A stretch of 64,000 nt of DNA, taken from positions 1,488,001 to 1,552,000 of the forward strand of contig NZ_CP113915.1 in NCBI RefSeq assembly GCF_029395435.1. The letters run 5' to 3'. Origin of the DNA: Bifidobacterium sp. ESL0790. GTDB taxonomy: Bacteria; Actinomycetota; Actinomycetes; Actinomycetales; Bifidobacteriaceae. Numbering within the stretch: the first letter of the stretch is position 1; each line of letters opens with the position of its first letter. Below the pieces are notes generated by a model that was given only the letters and a program-made list of their open reading frames with translations, had not been told where the DNA came from and ran no database searches. Below are positions 26,336 to 35,461 of this stretch, piece after piece. The position numbers and the translations under genes are program-made.

Positions 26336-27696
26336 GGGTTATAGGCCAAAATATTTGGTTTATAACCGGGGTTTGGCCTTGTGGGAGTAGGTGTTTCGTC
26401 CTGTTCTTTTTTGCCGTCCCGATAAGAAGGGCGTGGCCGTGTCGATTCTTGGGGTATGAGGACGAGGTCGAGGCAGGCGAGACGGTGCCCGTTGTGCGGC
26501 GGGCGGATGAAGAAGGACGGCAGGACACCGGAGGGCCGGCAGCGGTGGCGCTGCCCGGAATGCTCGGTCAACCGAGTGCCGCGCAACGCGAGGGGCCGCG
26601 CCGCGATGCTGCGCGAGCTGGACTCGTTCCTCGCCCGCCTGCTGGGCGGCCATACGCTGGCCGAGGAGGGGCGCTCGTTCAGGCGGGACCGCGCCTGGTG
26701 CTGGCGGGTCGCCCCGGTGATCCCCATGCCCGAAATGAAGAGCCATGTCCTGGAGACGGACGGCACCTACGTCAACGGCCGGTGCCTGCTGGTGCTGATG
26801 GACGGGACGACGGGGCTGGTGGCGCGGGTCCGCTGGTGCGCCCACGAGTCCATCGCGGAGTACCGGGGCCTGTTCCATGGCGTGCCCGCACCGGACGTGC
26901 TCGTGAGCGACGGGATGCGGGGCATGGAGCGGGCGGCCGCGGCCGAGTGGCCGGGGACCCGCCTGCAGCGCTGCCTGGCGCACGTGCACCGCGACACGAA
27001 CCGCGACCTCACCCACAAGCCCAAATCGCAGGCCGCGAAAGAACTGAAGAAGCTGTCCTACCGGCTGTTCAGGGTGCACACTGCCGAGGAGGCGGCCCGT
27101 TGGGGCGAGGCGCTCAACGCGTGGCATGAGCGGTGGAGGGGCACCGTCAACGAAAGGACCACCGCGAAAGGCGACCCCTCGAACCCGAAGGCCCGGGCGG
27201 GCCGGAAGTGGTGGTGGACGCACGAGCGGCTCCGCCGCTGCTACAAGAGGCTCGAGCGCCTGTTCCGCGACGGCAGCCTGTTCGCCTACACCGACCCCGC
27301 GCTCCTGGCCGGCGGGCCCGTGCCCCGCGACACGAACGGGCTCGAGGGCGGGATCAACTCGCCCATCAAGCGCATGCTCGACGACCACCGCGGCATGCCC
27401 CGCGCCCACATGATGCGCGCCTGCGAATGGAAATGCTACACGAGGAGCCCGCACCCCGACACCGGGACCCTGCTCGACTCATACCTCGAGAACAGAAGGC
27501 GGGAGGCCGAGAAGACAAGGAAAGAGACGGCCGCGGGACAGGCGGTGACCGGCGACGAGCCCGGCATCGGCACTGGCGTCGACTGGAACGAGTTCCACAC
27601 CGCCACCAGATACCCCAACGCCACCGACTAGAGAACGTTTCCTGGCCAACAACCCTAAAAACAGATTCTAAAACCAAATATTTTGGCCTATAACCC
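26336..27696 (+). mobile_element. Complete IS256-superfamily (IS1249-like) insertion sequence, 1361 bp
   Basis: Bounded by 26-bp perfect inverted repeats (26336-26361 and 27671-27696; the outer end reads GGGTTATAGGCC) and by an 8-bp direct duplication TGCTTTTC. It carries a single transposase gene. Perfect termini and target duplication indicate a recent, probably still mobile insertion. It landed inside the 62-bp palindromic tandem repeat. Confidence 0.93.
26456..27631 (+). CDS. IS256-superfamily (IS1249-like) transposase
   Basis: A 391-residue DDE transposase. An N-terminal zinc ribbon (C11, C14, C33, C36: CPLCGG and WRCPEC) precedes the RNase H-fold catalytic domain: first Asp in LETDGTYVNG (about D102), second in VLVSDGMRG (about D152), Glu in DTNGLEGGIN (about E296). 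The zinc-ribbon plus NGLEGGIN layout resembles IS1249-type transposases of Actinobacteria. The frame is intact, with no internal stop. Confidence 0.88.
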   Translation: MRTRSRQARRCPLCGGRMKKDGRTPEGRQRWRCPECSVNRVPRNARGRAAMLRELDSFLARLLGGHTLAEEGRSFRRDRAWCWRVAPVIPMPEMKSHVLETDGTYVNGRCLLVLMDGTTGLVARVRWCAHESIAEYRGLFHGVPAPDVLVSDGMRGMERAAAAEWPGTRLQRCLAHVHRDTNRDLTHKPKSQAAKELKKLSYRLFRVHTAEEAARWGEALNAWHERWRGTVNERTTAKGDPSNPKARAGRKWWWTHERLRRCYKRLERLFRDGSLFAYTDPALLAGGPVPRDTNGLEGGINSPIKRMLDDHRGMPRAHMMRACEWKCYTRSPHPDTGTLLDSYLENRRREAEKTRKETAAGQAVTGDEPGIGTGVDWNEFHTATRYPNATD

Positions 27697-27740
27697 TGCT
27701 TTTCCCACTGGCTCACGGCACCAGTGCGTGAAAACACCAG
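27697..27740. repeat. Continuation of the palindromic tandem repeat plus right target duplication
   Basis: TGCTTTTC (27697-27704) is the right copy of the target duplication. The following CCACTG, CGGCACCAGTGCG and AAAACACC continue the repeat seen at 26231-26335. Removing the IS and one duplication copy restores a second unit of about 61-62 bp. Confidence 0.7.
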
Positions 27741-27864
27741 TTGAGCATGCGCAGTCGCAGTGCCGAATCAGGCGGTCGGAAATACGTTTGGCATACGTTG
27801 CGGCGGCGGAACGCTGCCCAAGAATTGAAAAATCCGTGGAACCTTTGAGATTCCACGGATTAAT

Positions 27865-27941
27865 TGGTGCGCCCGGCAGGATTCGAACCTGTAACCTGCT
27901 GATCCGTAGTCAGCTGCTCTAATCCATTGGGCTACGGGCGC
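27865..27941 (-). tRNA. tRNA-Arg(ACG)
   Basis: On the minus strand the gene starts GCGCCCG TA, has the D-arm region with AATGGATTAGAGC, anticodon arm CTGA-CTACGGA-TCAG (anticodon ACG), T arm ACAGG-TTCGAAT-CCTG, acceptor CGGGCGC, discriminator A and an encoded CCA (27865-27867). All stems pair. ACG (with A34 modified to inosine) reads CGU/CGC/CGA. Confidence 0.96.
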
Positions 27942-28173
27942 AACGTCATTGAAGTATTGGCTTCAACCACTTAAATAGTATAACCGACGCTTTGACGTTT
28001 GCCCGCCACGGCGAGTCCCCCGGAAATTAGGCAATCAGCAACCTGCAATCCCGTAATCCGCCTTCCCAGCTTGTCCTTTTAGCCTGCTCGCCCAAAATTA
28101 GAATGTCGCCAAACAAGCGCCGAAAATACGCAGCAAATGTTCATAAAACGACAAAATTTCTTTCTTTGTATAG

Positions 28174-28201
28174 TATTACCTTTATTGTAATAACTTGTTA
28201 T
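28174..28201. promoter_or_regulatory. AT-rich promoter region with two small palindromes
   Basis: TATTAC-CTTTATT-GTAATA (28174-28192) and ATAAC-TT-GTTAT (28190-28201) lie 40-70 bp upstream of the second dsbA-like gene within an unusually AT-rich tract. They could be operator or promoter elements for that gene. Confidence 0.35.
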
Positions 28202-28243
28202 ATCGTTTGATTGCGTCGATAGGAGACGCAACAAGAAAAAGGA

Positions 28244-29218
28244 ATGACATTGAGCAGTGACGACACCGACGAATCCAGCGAGAGCGAGCCAGAAACCATC
28301 GAAATGCGGGCTTCGGCACCATCATCCCCCAGTGGCACCACCGCCACAGGCACCATTCAGCCCCGAAAATCCCACCAGCGTCTGATCATCGGCGCCATCA
28401 CCACGGTGATTGTGGTGGCCCTGATCGCGGTTATCGGCGTCACCGCCTGGCGCAACCACCAGAAGGCGCAGGACGCCAATTCCCCGCAGGCGTTATCGGA
28501 GGCCTACACCGCGTTGCAGAATGTCTCGCAGAAACCGGCTGGGGCCACCAAGCAAGGCGGTCTGCCGGCGTATAACAAGGCGAAACGGAACCCGCAGGCC
28601 CCCACCGTCGAGATCTACGAGGACTTCCTGTGCCCCTATTGCGCGAAGCTGGCCCGCCAGCTCGAGCCCACGCTCATCCGGTTGCAGGACGCCGGGCAGA
28701 TCAATCTCGAATTCCATGTCGTCAACTTCCTCGACACGCCTTCCACCAACCGCTATTCCACACGCACCGCGAGCGCCGTGGCCTACGTCTCGGCCCACGA
28801 CCCCGAGCATGTGGCGCCGTTCGTCTCGGCGCTCTTCGAAAAAGGTTTCCAGCCCGACGAGAACAAATACAAGGATGTCAGCGACGAACAGATTGCCAAG
28901 CAGGCCGTGAAGGCGGGAGTGGACCCGCAGGTCGCCGAAGCCGCCGTCAAAGGCACCTACGCGGACTACATCACCAAGGTGACCGAATACACGGCCAAGC
29001 GCACCGAGCTCTACACCACGATCCAAGGCACCCATAGCTTCTTCACGCCGACGATTCGGGTCAATGGGCACATCTGGCCGGTCAACGTCTTCGGCAACCT
29101 AGACAAGACACCCGAGCAGTTCTGCGGGAGCATCGGCATCGAGCGCGCGGATGTCGGCAACCCGAACGTGATGCCCAAGGTCGGGGCCACGGGCGAACCC
29201 GGAGCTATCAAGAAATAA
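28244..29218 (+). CDS. Membrane-anchored DsbA-like thioredoxin-fold protein (second paralogue)
   Basis: A 324-residue protein with the same plan as the one at 25189-26172: acidic/Ser-rich cytoplasmic tail, one membrane helix (IIGAITTVIVVALIAVIGVT), then VEIYEDFLCPYCAKLARQL with a CPYC redox motif (about residue 130) and FTPTIRVNG. The DsbA-typical helical insert includes FEKGFQPDENKYKDVSDEQ, closely parallel to the paralogue. CPYC versus CPNC suggests different redox properties. Start ATG 28244 directly abuts AAGGA; a TTG at 28250 is better spaced and may be the real start. Confidence 0.85.
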   Translation: MTLSSDDTDESSESEPETIEMRASAPSSPSGTTATGTIQPRKSHQRLIIGAITTVIVVALIAVIGVTAWRNHQKAQDANSPQALSEAYTALQNVSQKPAGATKQGGLPAYNKAKRNPQAPTVEIYEDFLCPYCAKLARQLEPTLIRLQDAGQINLEFHVVNFLDTPSTNRYSTRTASAVAYVSAHDPEHVAPFVSALFEKGFQPDENKYKDVSDEQIAKQAVKAGVDPQVAEAAVKGTYADYITKVTEYTAKRTELYTTIQGTHSFFTPTIRVNGHIWPVNVFGNLDKTPEQFCGSIGIERADVGNPNVMPKVGATGEPGAIKK

Positions 29219-29287
29219 TGTGAACGGGAGATTATTCAAATACAGACAGCTCGAACACAGATAGCTCAAGCAAAAACTCAAACAACA

Positions 29288-29340
29288 AAACGGGTGGCTG
29301 GCAAATCGACGATACTCATCGGTTTGCCAGCCACCCGTTT
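29288..29340. terminator. Strong bidirectional terminator
   Basis: An 18-bp perfect stem (29288-29305 with 29323-29340, core CGGGTGGCTGGC) with a 17-nt loop lies between the convergent dsbA-like and ileS genes. On the minus strand it is followed by TTTTGTTGTTTG, so it suits ileS best; it can serve both directions. Confidence 0.85.
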
Positions 29341-29414
29341 GCTTATGGCGCTATCGGGAAACCAGCGGCACACGGAAAGGCATAAGACTCGTCATCCGCG
29401 CGCCGCGGATCTTC

Positions 29415-32400
29415 TCACGCCTTGGCCACGGTGGCCTTCAGCTCGTCGGCGGTCGGGTCGGCGTTGATGGTGAGCGTGGTGGCGAGCGTCTCGTGCGCGA
29501 TCAGATCGCGGAACTGCTCGGCCTTGGGCGCATCGGCGGCCGGCACGTCAAGCGTCAGCGTGATGCGGTCGGCGATGTCGAGATCGGCGGCCTTGCGGGC
29601 GTCCTGCACGGCGCGGATGGCGTCGCGGGCATAGCCTTCGGCGATCAGGTCGTCGTTGAGCTCGGTGTCGAGGATGACGAAACCACCGCTGGGCAGCGCC
29701 GCGGAGACGTCGTTGGCGCGGTCCTTGGCGCCGACCTCCTCCACCTGGTTGACGAGCGTGTACTCGCCCTCGACCAGTTTCAGGTCCCCATCGGGGGTCT
29801 CGACCACGGGCGCGCCGGACTCATCGACGTGCCAGTCGCCGGACTTGGACGCCTTGATGGCGAACTGCACCTGCTTGCCCAGCCTTGGGCCGGCCGCACG
29901 TGCGTTGACCTTGAGGTCGTGCACGATCTTGAGGCCCTGCTTGGGCGCGTCGGCGAGTGTGGAGAACTCCACGTCCTTCACGTTGAGCTCGGTCTTGAGG
30001 ATGTCGTCGTAGGCGGCGACGGCCTCGGGATCGTCGACCAACACGGTGAGTTTGGCCAGGGGCTGGCGCACGCGAATCTGGCTGGCCTTGCGTAGGGAGA
30101 GCGTGCCGGAAACGACCTCGCGCACCTGCTCCATGGCGGCGACCAGCGCCGGATCATCGACCAGCACGCGACCCAGCTCGGTCTCCTTGCCGTGGTCGAG
30201 TTCGGATTCAGATTCTGCGGTCGCGCCGACATCGTGGGATTCCTCGTCCTGCACGGTGACGAACGGCCATTCGGCCAGATGCACGGATTCCCCGCCCGTC
30301 AGGCCACGCCAGATCGACTCGGATTCCATCGGAGCCAGCGGTGCCATGACGCGCATCAGCACCTCGAGCACAGTGTAGAGGGTGTTGAAGGCATTCTCAT
30401 CCTCATCCCAGAAACGTTCGCGGTTGTTGCGGATGTACCAGTTGGTGAGCATGTCGATGAAGTCCTGCACCGCTGCGCACGCCTCGGAGATGGCGAACGT
30501 ATCGAGCGCATGCTCAACCGACACCACGAGCCTGCGGGTGCGGGCCAGCAGGTAGCGGTCCATCTGCGGCAGGCCGGCGACTTCCTCAGGCTTCAACGCA
30601 CGTGCGTCATAGCCCTTACCGCCATTAGCTGCGTTGGCATAGAGCGTGAAGAAGTAGTACGAGCTCCACACAGGCAGGAGTACCTGGCGCACCGTGTCGC
30701 GAATGCCGTCGGCAGTGACGATGAGGTTGCCGCCGCGCAGAATCGGTGAGGACATAAGGAACCAGCGCATCGCGTCGGAGCCGTAGTCGTTGAACACGCC
30801 GTTGACGTCCGGATAGTTCCGCAGGTGCTTGCTCATCTTCTGGCCGTCGTCGCCGAGCACGATGCCGTGGCAGATGACGTTCTTAAAGGCGGGCTTGTCG
30901 AACAACGCGGTGGCCATGACGTGCAGCACGTAGAACCAGCCACGGGTCTGGCCGATATATTCGACCACGTAGTCGGCCGGGAAGTGCTGCTCGAAATACT
31001 CCTTGTTCTCAAAGGGGTAATGGAACTGCGCGAACGGCATGGAGCCGGACTCGAACCAGCAGTCGAGCACGTCGGAGATGCGGTGCATGTGCGATTTGCC
31101 GGTCGGATCGTCGGGGTTGACGCGCGTCAGATTGTCGATATAGGGCCGGTGCATATTGACGTTGCCCTCGCCGTCGCGCGGGTAGTCGCCGAAGTCGGCC
31201 TTGAGCTGGTCAAGCGAGCCGTAGACGTCGACGCGCGGGTATTTCGGGTCGTCGGAAACCCACACGGGAATCGGTGAGCCCCAGAAGCGGTTGCGGGAAA
31301 TCGACCAGTCGCGGGCGTTCTGCAGCCACTTGCCGAACTGGCCGTCCTTGACGTTCTCGGGAATCCAGTTGATCAACTGGTTGTTCTTGAGCAGACGGTC
31401 CTTGATCTTGGTCACGGAGACGAACCAGGAGGAGACCGGCTTGTAGATCAGCGGGGTGCCGCAGCGCCAGCAGTGCGGGTAGGAGTGCACGTAGCTCTTC
31501 TCCTGGAAGAGCAGGGCGCGGTGGTCCTCGGGGATGCGGGCCAGCGGGCCGTCGCCGTTGCGCAGGTTGCGCAGAATCGGCAGGTTGGCATCGAAGACGT
31601 ACATGCCTTCGTAATCCGGGCAATCGGCGGTGAAGGTGCAGCTGGCGTCGAGCACGTCGATGCAATTGACCCCGGCCGCGTTCAGCGTGTTCATATCGTC
31701 TTCGCCATAGACAGCCTGATGGACCATGCCGGTACCTTCGACGGTGTCGACGTAGTCGGCGGCGAGAATCTGGTAGGCGTTCGGTCCGGGGATATGTCCT
31801 TCGGACTCAGCCTCATCCCCCGCGAAGTACGGGAAGACCGGCCAGTAGCGACGGCCGACCAGCTCCTTGCCCTTGAGCTCGCGGACGATCTCATAGTTCT
31901 CGCCGAGTTCCTTGGCATACGAACCGAGCAACGGCTTGCCCAAGTAGAACTTCTTGCCGGCGAACTTGCCCTCGGTGGGCTTGACCTCGACATAATCGAT
32001 ATCCTCACCAACGACAATAAGGAAGTTGGTCGGCACGGTCCAAGGCGTAGTTGTCCAAAAGACGGCGTAGGCGTCGTCCTCGTCACGCATCTTAACGGCG
32101 ACGGAGAGGGTGATGTCCTGACGGTCCTGATAGACATCGGCATCCATGCGCAGCTCGTGTGCGGAAAGCGGAGTGCGGTCCTTCGGGCAGTACGGCAGCA
32201 CACGGTAGCCCTTGTAGGCCAGGCCCTTGTCGTAAAGGGTCTTGAACGCCCACATCACCGATTCCATGTAGGTGGTGTTGAGGGTCTTGTAGCCATGCTC
32301 GAAATCGACCCAGCGGGCCTGACGGTGGACGTAGTCCTTCCACTCGTTGGTATATTTCAGGACGGACTTGCGGCAGGCGTCGTTGAACTTCTCGATGCCC

Positions 32401-32795
32401 ATTTCCTCGATCTGGTCAACCGATTCGATGCCGAGTTCCTTCTGCGCCTCAAGTTCGGCGGGCAGGCCGTGGGTGTCCCAGCCGAAGACGCGGTTGACTT
32501 TGCGGCCCTTCATGGTCTGGTAGCGCGGAATGACGTCCTTGGCGTAACCGGTCAGCAGATGGCCGTAATGCGGCAGGCCGTTGGCGAACGGCGGGCCGTC
32601 GAAGAAGACGAATTCGTTGTCGCTGTGGTCGCCGCTGGGGTTGCGGTCGATGGATTTCTCGAAGGTGTCGTCCTTGTCCCAATAGTCGAGCACCGACTCC
32701 TCCATCTTGGGGAAGCTCGGGTTCGGCGCGACGTGCGCGCCTTGCTCGCCTACGGACGCCTTGGGATACACATGGGAATTGGTGGATTCGCTCAC
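29415..32795 (-). CDS. ileS: Isoleucyl-tRNA synthetase (long, eukaryotic-like type)
   Basis: A 1126-residue class I synthetase. The HIGH-type motif is GLPHYGHLL (residues 76-79) and the KMSKS-type motif is GQKMSKHLRN (about residue 652). The C-terminal region about 950-1126 is the extension typical of the long type 2 (eukaryotic-like) IleRS. Type 2 enzymes tolerate mupirocin, consistent with known intrinsic mupirocin resistance of bifidobacteria. Start is GTG at 32795 (MSESTNSHVYPK) with GAGGAG 7 nt upstream; the open frame extends further but lies in the T-box leader. Terminated by the hairpin at 29288-29340. Confidence 0.96.
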   Translation of the reverse strand: MSESTNSHVYPKASVGEQGAHVAPNPSFPKMEESVLDYWDKDDTFEKSIDRNPSGDHSDNEFVFFDGPPFANGLPHYGHLLTGYAKDVIPRYQTMKGRKVNRVFGWDTHGLPAELEAQKELGIESVDQIEEMGIEKFNDACRKSVLKYTNEWKDYVHRQARWVDFEHGYKTLNTTYMESVMWAFKTLYDKGLAYKGYRVLPYCPKDRTPLSAHELRMDADVYQDRQDITLSVAVKMRDEDDAYAVFWTTTPWTVPTNFLIVVGEDIDYVEVKPTEGKFAGKKFYLGKPLLGSYAKELGENYEIVRELKGKELVGRRYWPVFPYFAGDEAESEGHIPGPNAYQILAADYVDTVEGTGMVHQAVYGEDDMNTLNAAGVNCIDVLDASCTFTADCPDYEGMYVFDANLPILRNLRNGDGPLARIPEDHRALLFQEKSYVHSYPHCWRCGTPLIYKPVSSWFVSVTKIKDRLLKNNQLINWIPENVKDGQFGKWLQNARDWSISRNRFWGSPIPVWVSDDPKYPRVDVYGSLDQLKADFGDYPRDGEGNVNMHRPYIDNLTRVNPDDPTGKSHMHRISDVLDCWFESGSMPFAQFHYPFENKEYFEQHFPADYVVEYIGQTRGWFYVLHVMATALFDKPAFKNVICHGIVLGDDGQKMSKHLRNYPDVNGVFNDYGSDAMRWFLMSSPILRGGNLIVTADGIRDTVRQVLLPVWSSYYFFTLYANAANGGKGYDARALKPEEVAGLPQMDRYLLARTRRLVVSVEHALDTFAISEACAAVQDFIDMLTNWYIRNNRERFWDEDENAFNTLYTVLEVLMRVMAPLAPMESESIWRGLTGGESVHLAEWPFVTVQDEESHDVGATAESESELDHGKETELGRVLVDDPALVAAMEQVREVVSGTLSLRKASQIRVRQPLAKLTVLVDDPEAVAAYDDILKTELNVKDVEFSTLADAPKQGLKIVHDLKVNARAAGPRLGKQVQFAIKASKSGDWHVDESGAPVVETPDGDLKLVEGEYTLVNQVEEVGAKDRANDVSAALPSGGFVILDTELNDDLIAEGYARDAIRAVQDARKAADLDIADRITLTLDVPAADAPKAEQFRDLIAHETLATTLTINADPTADELKATVAKA

Positions 32796-33050
32796 CGTTG
32801 TCTCCTCGCTTGGCAGATGGTCATTGCTACCACGAGGACGATGTTCGGAGCGCGCTGTTCGCACGCGCCGGCACCGCGGTACCACCTCGCTTGTCGCGAC
32901 CCAGGCACTTGGAGAAGTGTCTGCGAGCGCGACCGCTTGAGTCAGGCTGTGTCGGGCCCATCCCGTCGGTTCTAATAAGTCCGCGGCCCATGGTGTAGGC
33001 CACAACCGTTCTTCCGAAAGCTCCCCGCCGATAACGGATCAGCGCTTGTG
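32796..33050 (-). promoter_or_regulatory. T-box riboswitch leader of ileS, translation-controlling
   Basis: On the minus strand, AGGTGGTACCGCGG contains the T-box UGGUACCGCG (32875-32884), which pairs with the uncharged tRNA acceptor end. Upstream, GGGCC and GGCCC (about 32954-32990) can form a short Stem I. Downstream there is no terminator U-run; instead TCCTCG (minus strand, about 32833-32838) can pair with CGAGGA containing the ileS Shine-Dalgarno (32803-32808), a sequestrator. This matches actinobacterial ileS T-boxes that gate translation. The specifier codon could not be fixed; an ATT is present in the Stem I region. Confidence 0.85.
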
Positions 33051-33056
33051 GTTGTC

Positions 33057-33085
33057 ACTCTAGCACGCCATTCGGATGGCCAAGT
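33057..33085 (-). promoter_or_regulatory. Putative ileS promoter
   Basis: On the minus strand, TAGAGT (33057-33062) is a plausible -10 and TTGGCC about 15 nt upstream a plausible -35. The expected start near 33048 gives a leader of about 250 nt that includes the whole T-box. Confidence 0.4.
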
Positions 33086-33256
33086 TCACTCTGTCCACAA
33101 CCTGACTGCCCTTTCTTTTCTTATCTCTTTGATGAGCTCCATGAGGTCATCCTCATCACGCAATCCCGCCTCTTGGGCGTCGCCTTCGAAATCGGCTTGG
33201 GCACGGCGAACGGCCTCGAGGTTCGAATTGCTTTGAGATTCGCCGTTAAATTCCAT
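33086..33256 (-). CDS. Small acidic protein downstream of recQ
   Basis: A 56-residue protein starting MEFNGESQSNSNLEAVRRAQ at 33256 with AAAGGAACGCAC before the ATG. It begins 39 bp after the recQ stop, so the two are probably cotranscribed. The C-terminal part (DDLMELIKEIRKERAVR) is a charged amphipathic helix that loosely recalls small antitoxin tails, but no toxin is adjacent. Function unknown. Confidence 0.65.
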   Translation of the reverse strand: MEFNGESQSNSNLEAVRRAQADFEGDAQEAGLRDEDDLMELIKEIRKERAVRLWTE

Positions 33257-33295
33257 GTGCGTTCCTTTAACATCTCTGCTCACCGGCACAAACAA

Positions 33296-35461
33296 CTAGT
33301 TCGACCGAACGACCTCCATGAAACGGGGGCCGTAGAGGTGGAGCTTGTTTTCGCCGACGCCGTTGACGGCCAGGAATTGGGCGTCGGTGACGGGCTTGAT
33401 GCGGGCCATGTCACGCAGGGTCTTGTCGGAGAAGACGATGTAGGGTGGCTTGCCGATTTCGCTGGCGATGGTACGGCGCAGCTCACGGAACTTCTGGAAC
33501 AGGGCCTCGTCCTCCTCGCTTGGCGTGTAGTCGCCGAACGATGAACCAGCAGGCGTATGTGAGGAATCGGCGTCGTAGGAGCCGAACGCGGCACCCGAAG
33601 ATGTCGTGGCCGATGAACGGCCATGGCGTTCGATGCGCTTGATCTCGTAATGGAAATCAGGCTGGGCGGTCTCACCGGCTCGGACTCCGAACTGCACGAT
33701 CGGCAGTCTGCCTTCGGAGATGAACAGATATTGGTCGGTGGCCATCTGGTTGAGCACGTCACGGATACGGGCGTCGGGCACATCGTGCAAAGCGCCATAG
33801 CTGGGCACTTGGTCGAGCCCACGGTTGAGGAGATCCTGGGCCTTGGAGCCGCGCAGCACGGAGACGATCTTGCCCATGCCGAAACTCTGGCGAAGGTCGT
33901 GCACACACCGGCTGATGGCACGTGCGGTATCGGTGACGTTGATGGTCTCGAAAGTGCTTTCGCAATTCGCGCAGTTGCCGCACTTCTCATTCTCGGCGGT
34001 TTTCGCCACTTCCCCATCGCCGGCGCTGTCAGGCTGGTTCGTCTCGCCCATCGCAGCGGCCGTCTCCACACCGTTCGGATCGGCGAAATACCGGGTCATA
34101 TAGCGGTGCAGACATTCGGTAGTTCGGCAGTAACCAATCATCGCATTGAGCAATCGACGGTGGCTGACGCGCACGATCTCCTGCTCCTGCGGGCTCAAGC
34201 GATCATTGTCGGAGTCCATGTCAAGTAGCCTGCGTCGGGTGACGATGTCCGACTCGTTCCACAGCAAGGTGCATCGGCTCGGCTCGCCGTCACGGCCGGC
34301 GCGCCCCGCCTCCTGGTAGTAGGCCTCGATGCTCTCGGGCATGTTGTGGTGAATGACGTAGCGGACGTTGGATTTGTCGATGCCCATGCCGAAGGCGTTG
34401 GTGGCGACGACGACCGGCACCTTGTCGGTGACGAAGTCACGTTGCGCCTGGTTGCGTACCTCGGCGGACATGCCACCGTGGTAGGCGACGGCGGGGATTC
34501 CCCGCTTGTTCAACGCCTCGGCGAGCGCCTCGGTCTCCTTGCGCGTGGCGCAGTAGACGATGCCCGAGTCGTCGGCGTGGTCGGCGGCATAGTTCGCGAT
34601 CCAGACGTTCTTGCGTTTCGTCGGCATGTTGATGATGTCGAAATAGAGGTTCGGTCTGTCGAAGCCGGTGACGGTGACCTTGGGCTGACGCAGTCGCAGC
34701 AATTTGACGATGTCGCGCCGCACCTTCTCGGTGGCGGTGGCGGTGAACGCGGCTACGGTCGGACGCTGCGGCAGCGAGTCGATGAACTCGCCAATGCCAA
34801 GATAGGACGAGCGGAAGTCCTGGCCCCATTGCGAGACGCAGTGCGCCTCGTCCACGGTGATCAGTGAGATGTTGACCCGTGAGGCAAAGTTGCGGAATCG
34901 CTGCGTTTCCAAGCGTTCCGGAGCCACATAAAGCATCCTCACATCCCCACGCTGGGCCTGCGCCAGCACCATGCCCTGTTCGTCGGCGCTTTGCGTGGTG
35001 TTGATGAACGCGGCGGCGATTCCCGCGTCGTTCAGCGCGTCCACTTGGTCGCGCATCAGCGAAATCAATGGCGAGATGACGATGGTCAACCCCGGCAGGA
35101 TGGTAGCGGGCACCTGATAACAAATGGATTTGCCGGCACCGGTGGGCATGACGCCCAACACATCATGGCCTTTGAGGATAGCGTCGACAAGGTCTTCCTG
35201 ACCGGCACGGAACGAATCGTACCCGAAATACTGCTTCAGCGCGGCGAGCGGCGCCCCCGGTTTGACAACAGGCGTAGCGACTGACGGTGCTGGAGACGAA
35301 GTCGGGACCGAAGTCCCTCCGGAACCATGTTGCAGGTCCTGAAGGTGCATGGCCCACGCCTCGTCCTCCTCGGACGGGGCCACATCAGCCTCGGCCCAGT
35401 CGTCCTCGAAGTCGGGGACGGCGAACTGTCCTTCGTCGTTCGGGTATTCATCCTCGGTCAT
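33296..35461 (-). CDS. recQ: ATP-dependent DNA helicase RecQ
   Basis: A 721-residue superfamily II helicase. Walker A is GVMPTGAGKSICYQ, motif II is LITVDEAHCVSQWGQDFR, motif III is AAFTATATEKV, and motif VI is QEAGRAGRDGEPSRC. The RQC zinc module is represented by CGNCANCEST and the preceding CLHRYMTRYF region. A C-terminal HRDC domain is visible (DAQFLAVNGVGENKLHLYG). The N-terminus carries an extra acidic stretch of about 70 residues before the helicase core. The start is taken at 35461 (MTEDEYPND); an ATG nine codons upstream (35488) is also possible. Confidence 0.93.
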   Translation of the reverse strand: MTEDEYPNDEGQFAVPDFEDDWAEADVAPSEEDEAWAMHLQDLQHGSGGTSVPTSSPAPSVATPVVKPGAPLAALKQYFGYDSFRAGQEDLVDAILKGHDVLGVMPTGAGKSICYQVPATILPGLTIVISPLISLMRDQVDALNDAGIAAAFINTTQSADEQGMVLAQAQRGDVRMLYVAPERLETQRFRNFASRVNISLITVDEAHCVSQWGQDFRSSYLGIGEFIDSLPQRPTVAAFTATATEKVRRDIVKLLRLRQPKVTVTGFDRPNLYFDIINMPTKRKNVWIANYAADHADDSGIVYCATRKETEALAEALNKRGIPAVAYHGGMSAEVRNQAQRDFVTDKVPVVVATNAFGMGIDKSNVRYVIHHNMPESIEAYYQEAGRAGRDGEPSRCTLLWNESDIVTRRRLLDMDSDNDRLSPQEQEIVRVSHRRLLNAMIGYCRTTECLHRYMTRYFADPNGVETAAAMGETNQPDSAGDGEVAKTAENEKCGNCANCESTFETINVTDTARAISRCVHDLRQSFGMGKIVSVLRGSKAQDLLNRGLDQVPSYGALHDVPDARIRDVLNQMATDQYLFISEGRLPIVQFGVRAGETAQPDFHYEIKRIERHGRSSATTSSGAAFGSYDADSSHTPAGSSFGDYTPSEEDEALFQKFRELRRTIASEIGKPPYIVFSDKTLRDMARIKPVTDAQFLAVNGVGENKLHLYGPRFMEVVRSN

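Noticed and set aside
27683..27922. Plus-strand ORF ending in GRIRTCNLLIRSQLL
   Set aside because: It reads through the antisense of tRNA-Arg, a common annotation artefact.
33086..33256. Second toxin-antitoxin pair
   Set aside because: Only a weak antitoxin-like tail is present and the neighbours are recQ and the ileS leader; no toxin-sized partner exists.
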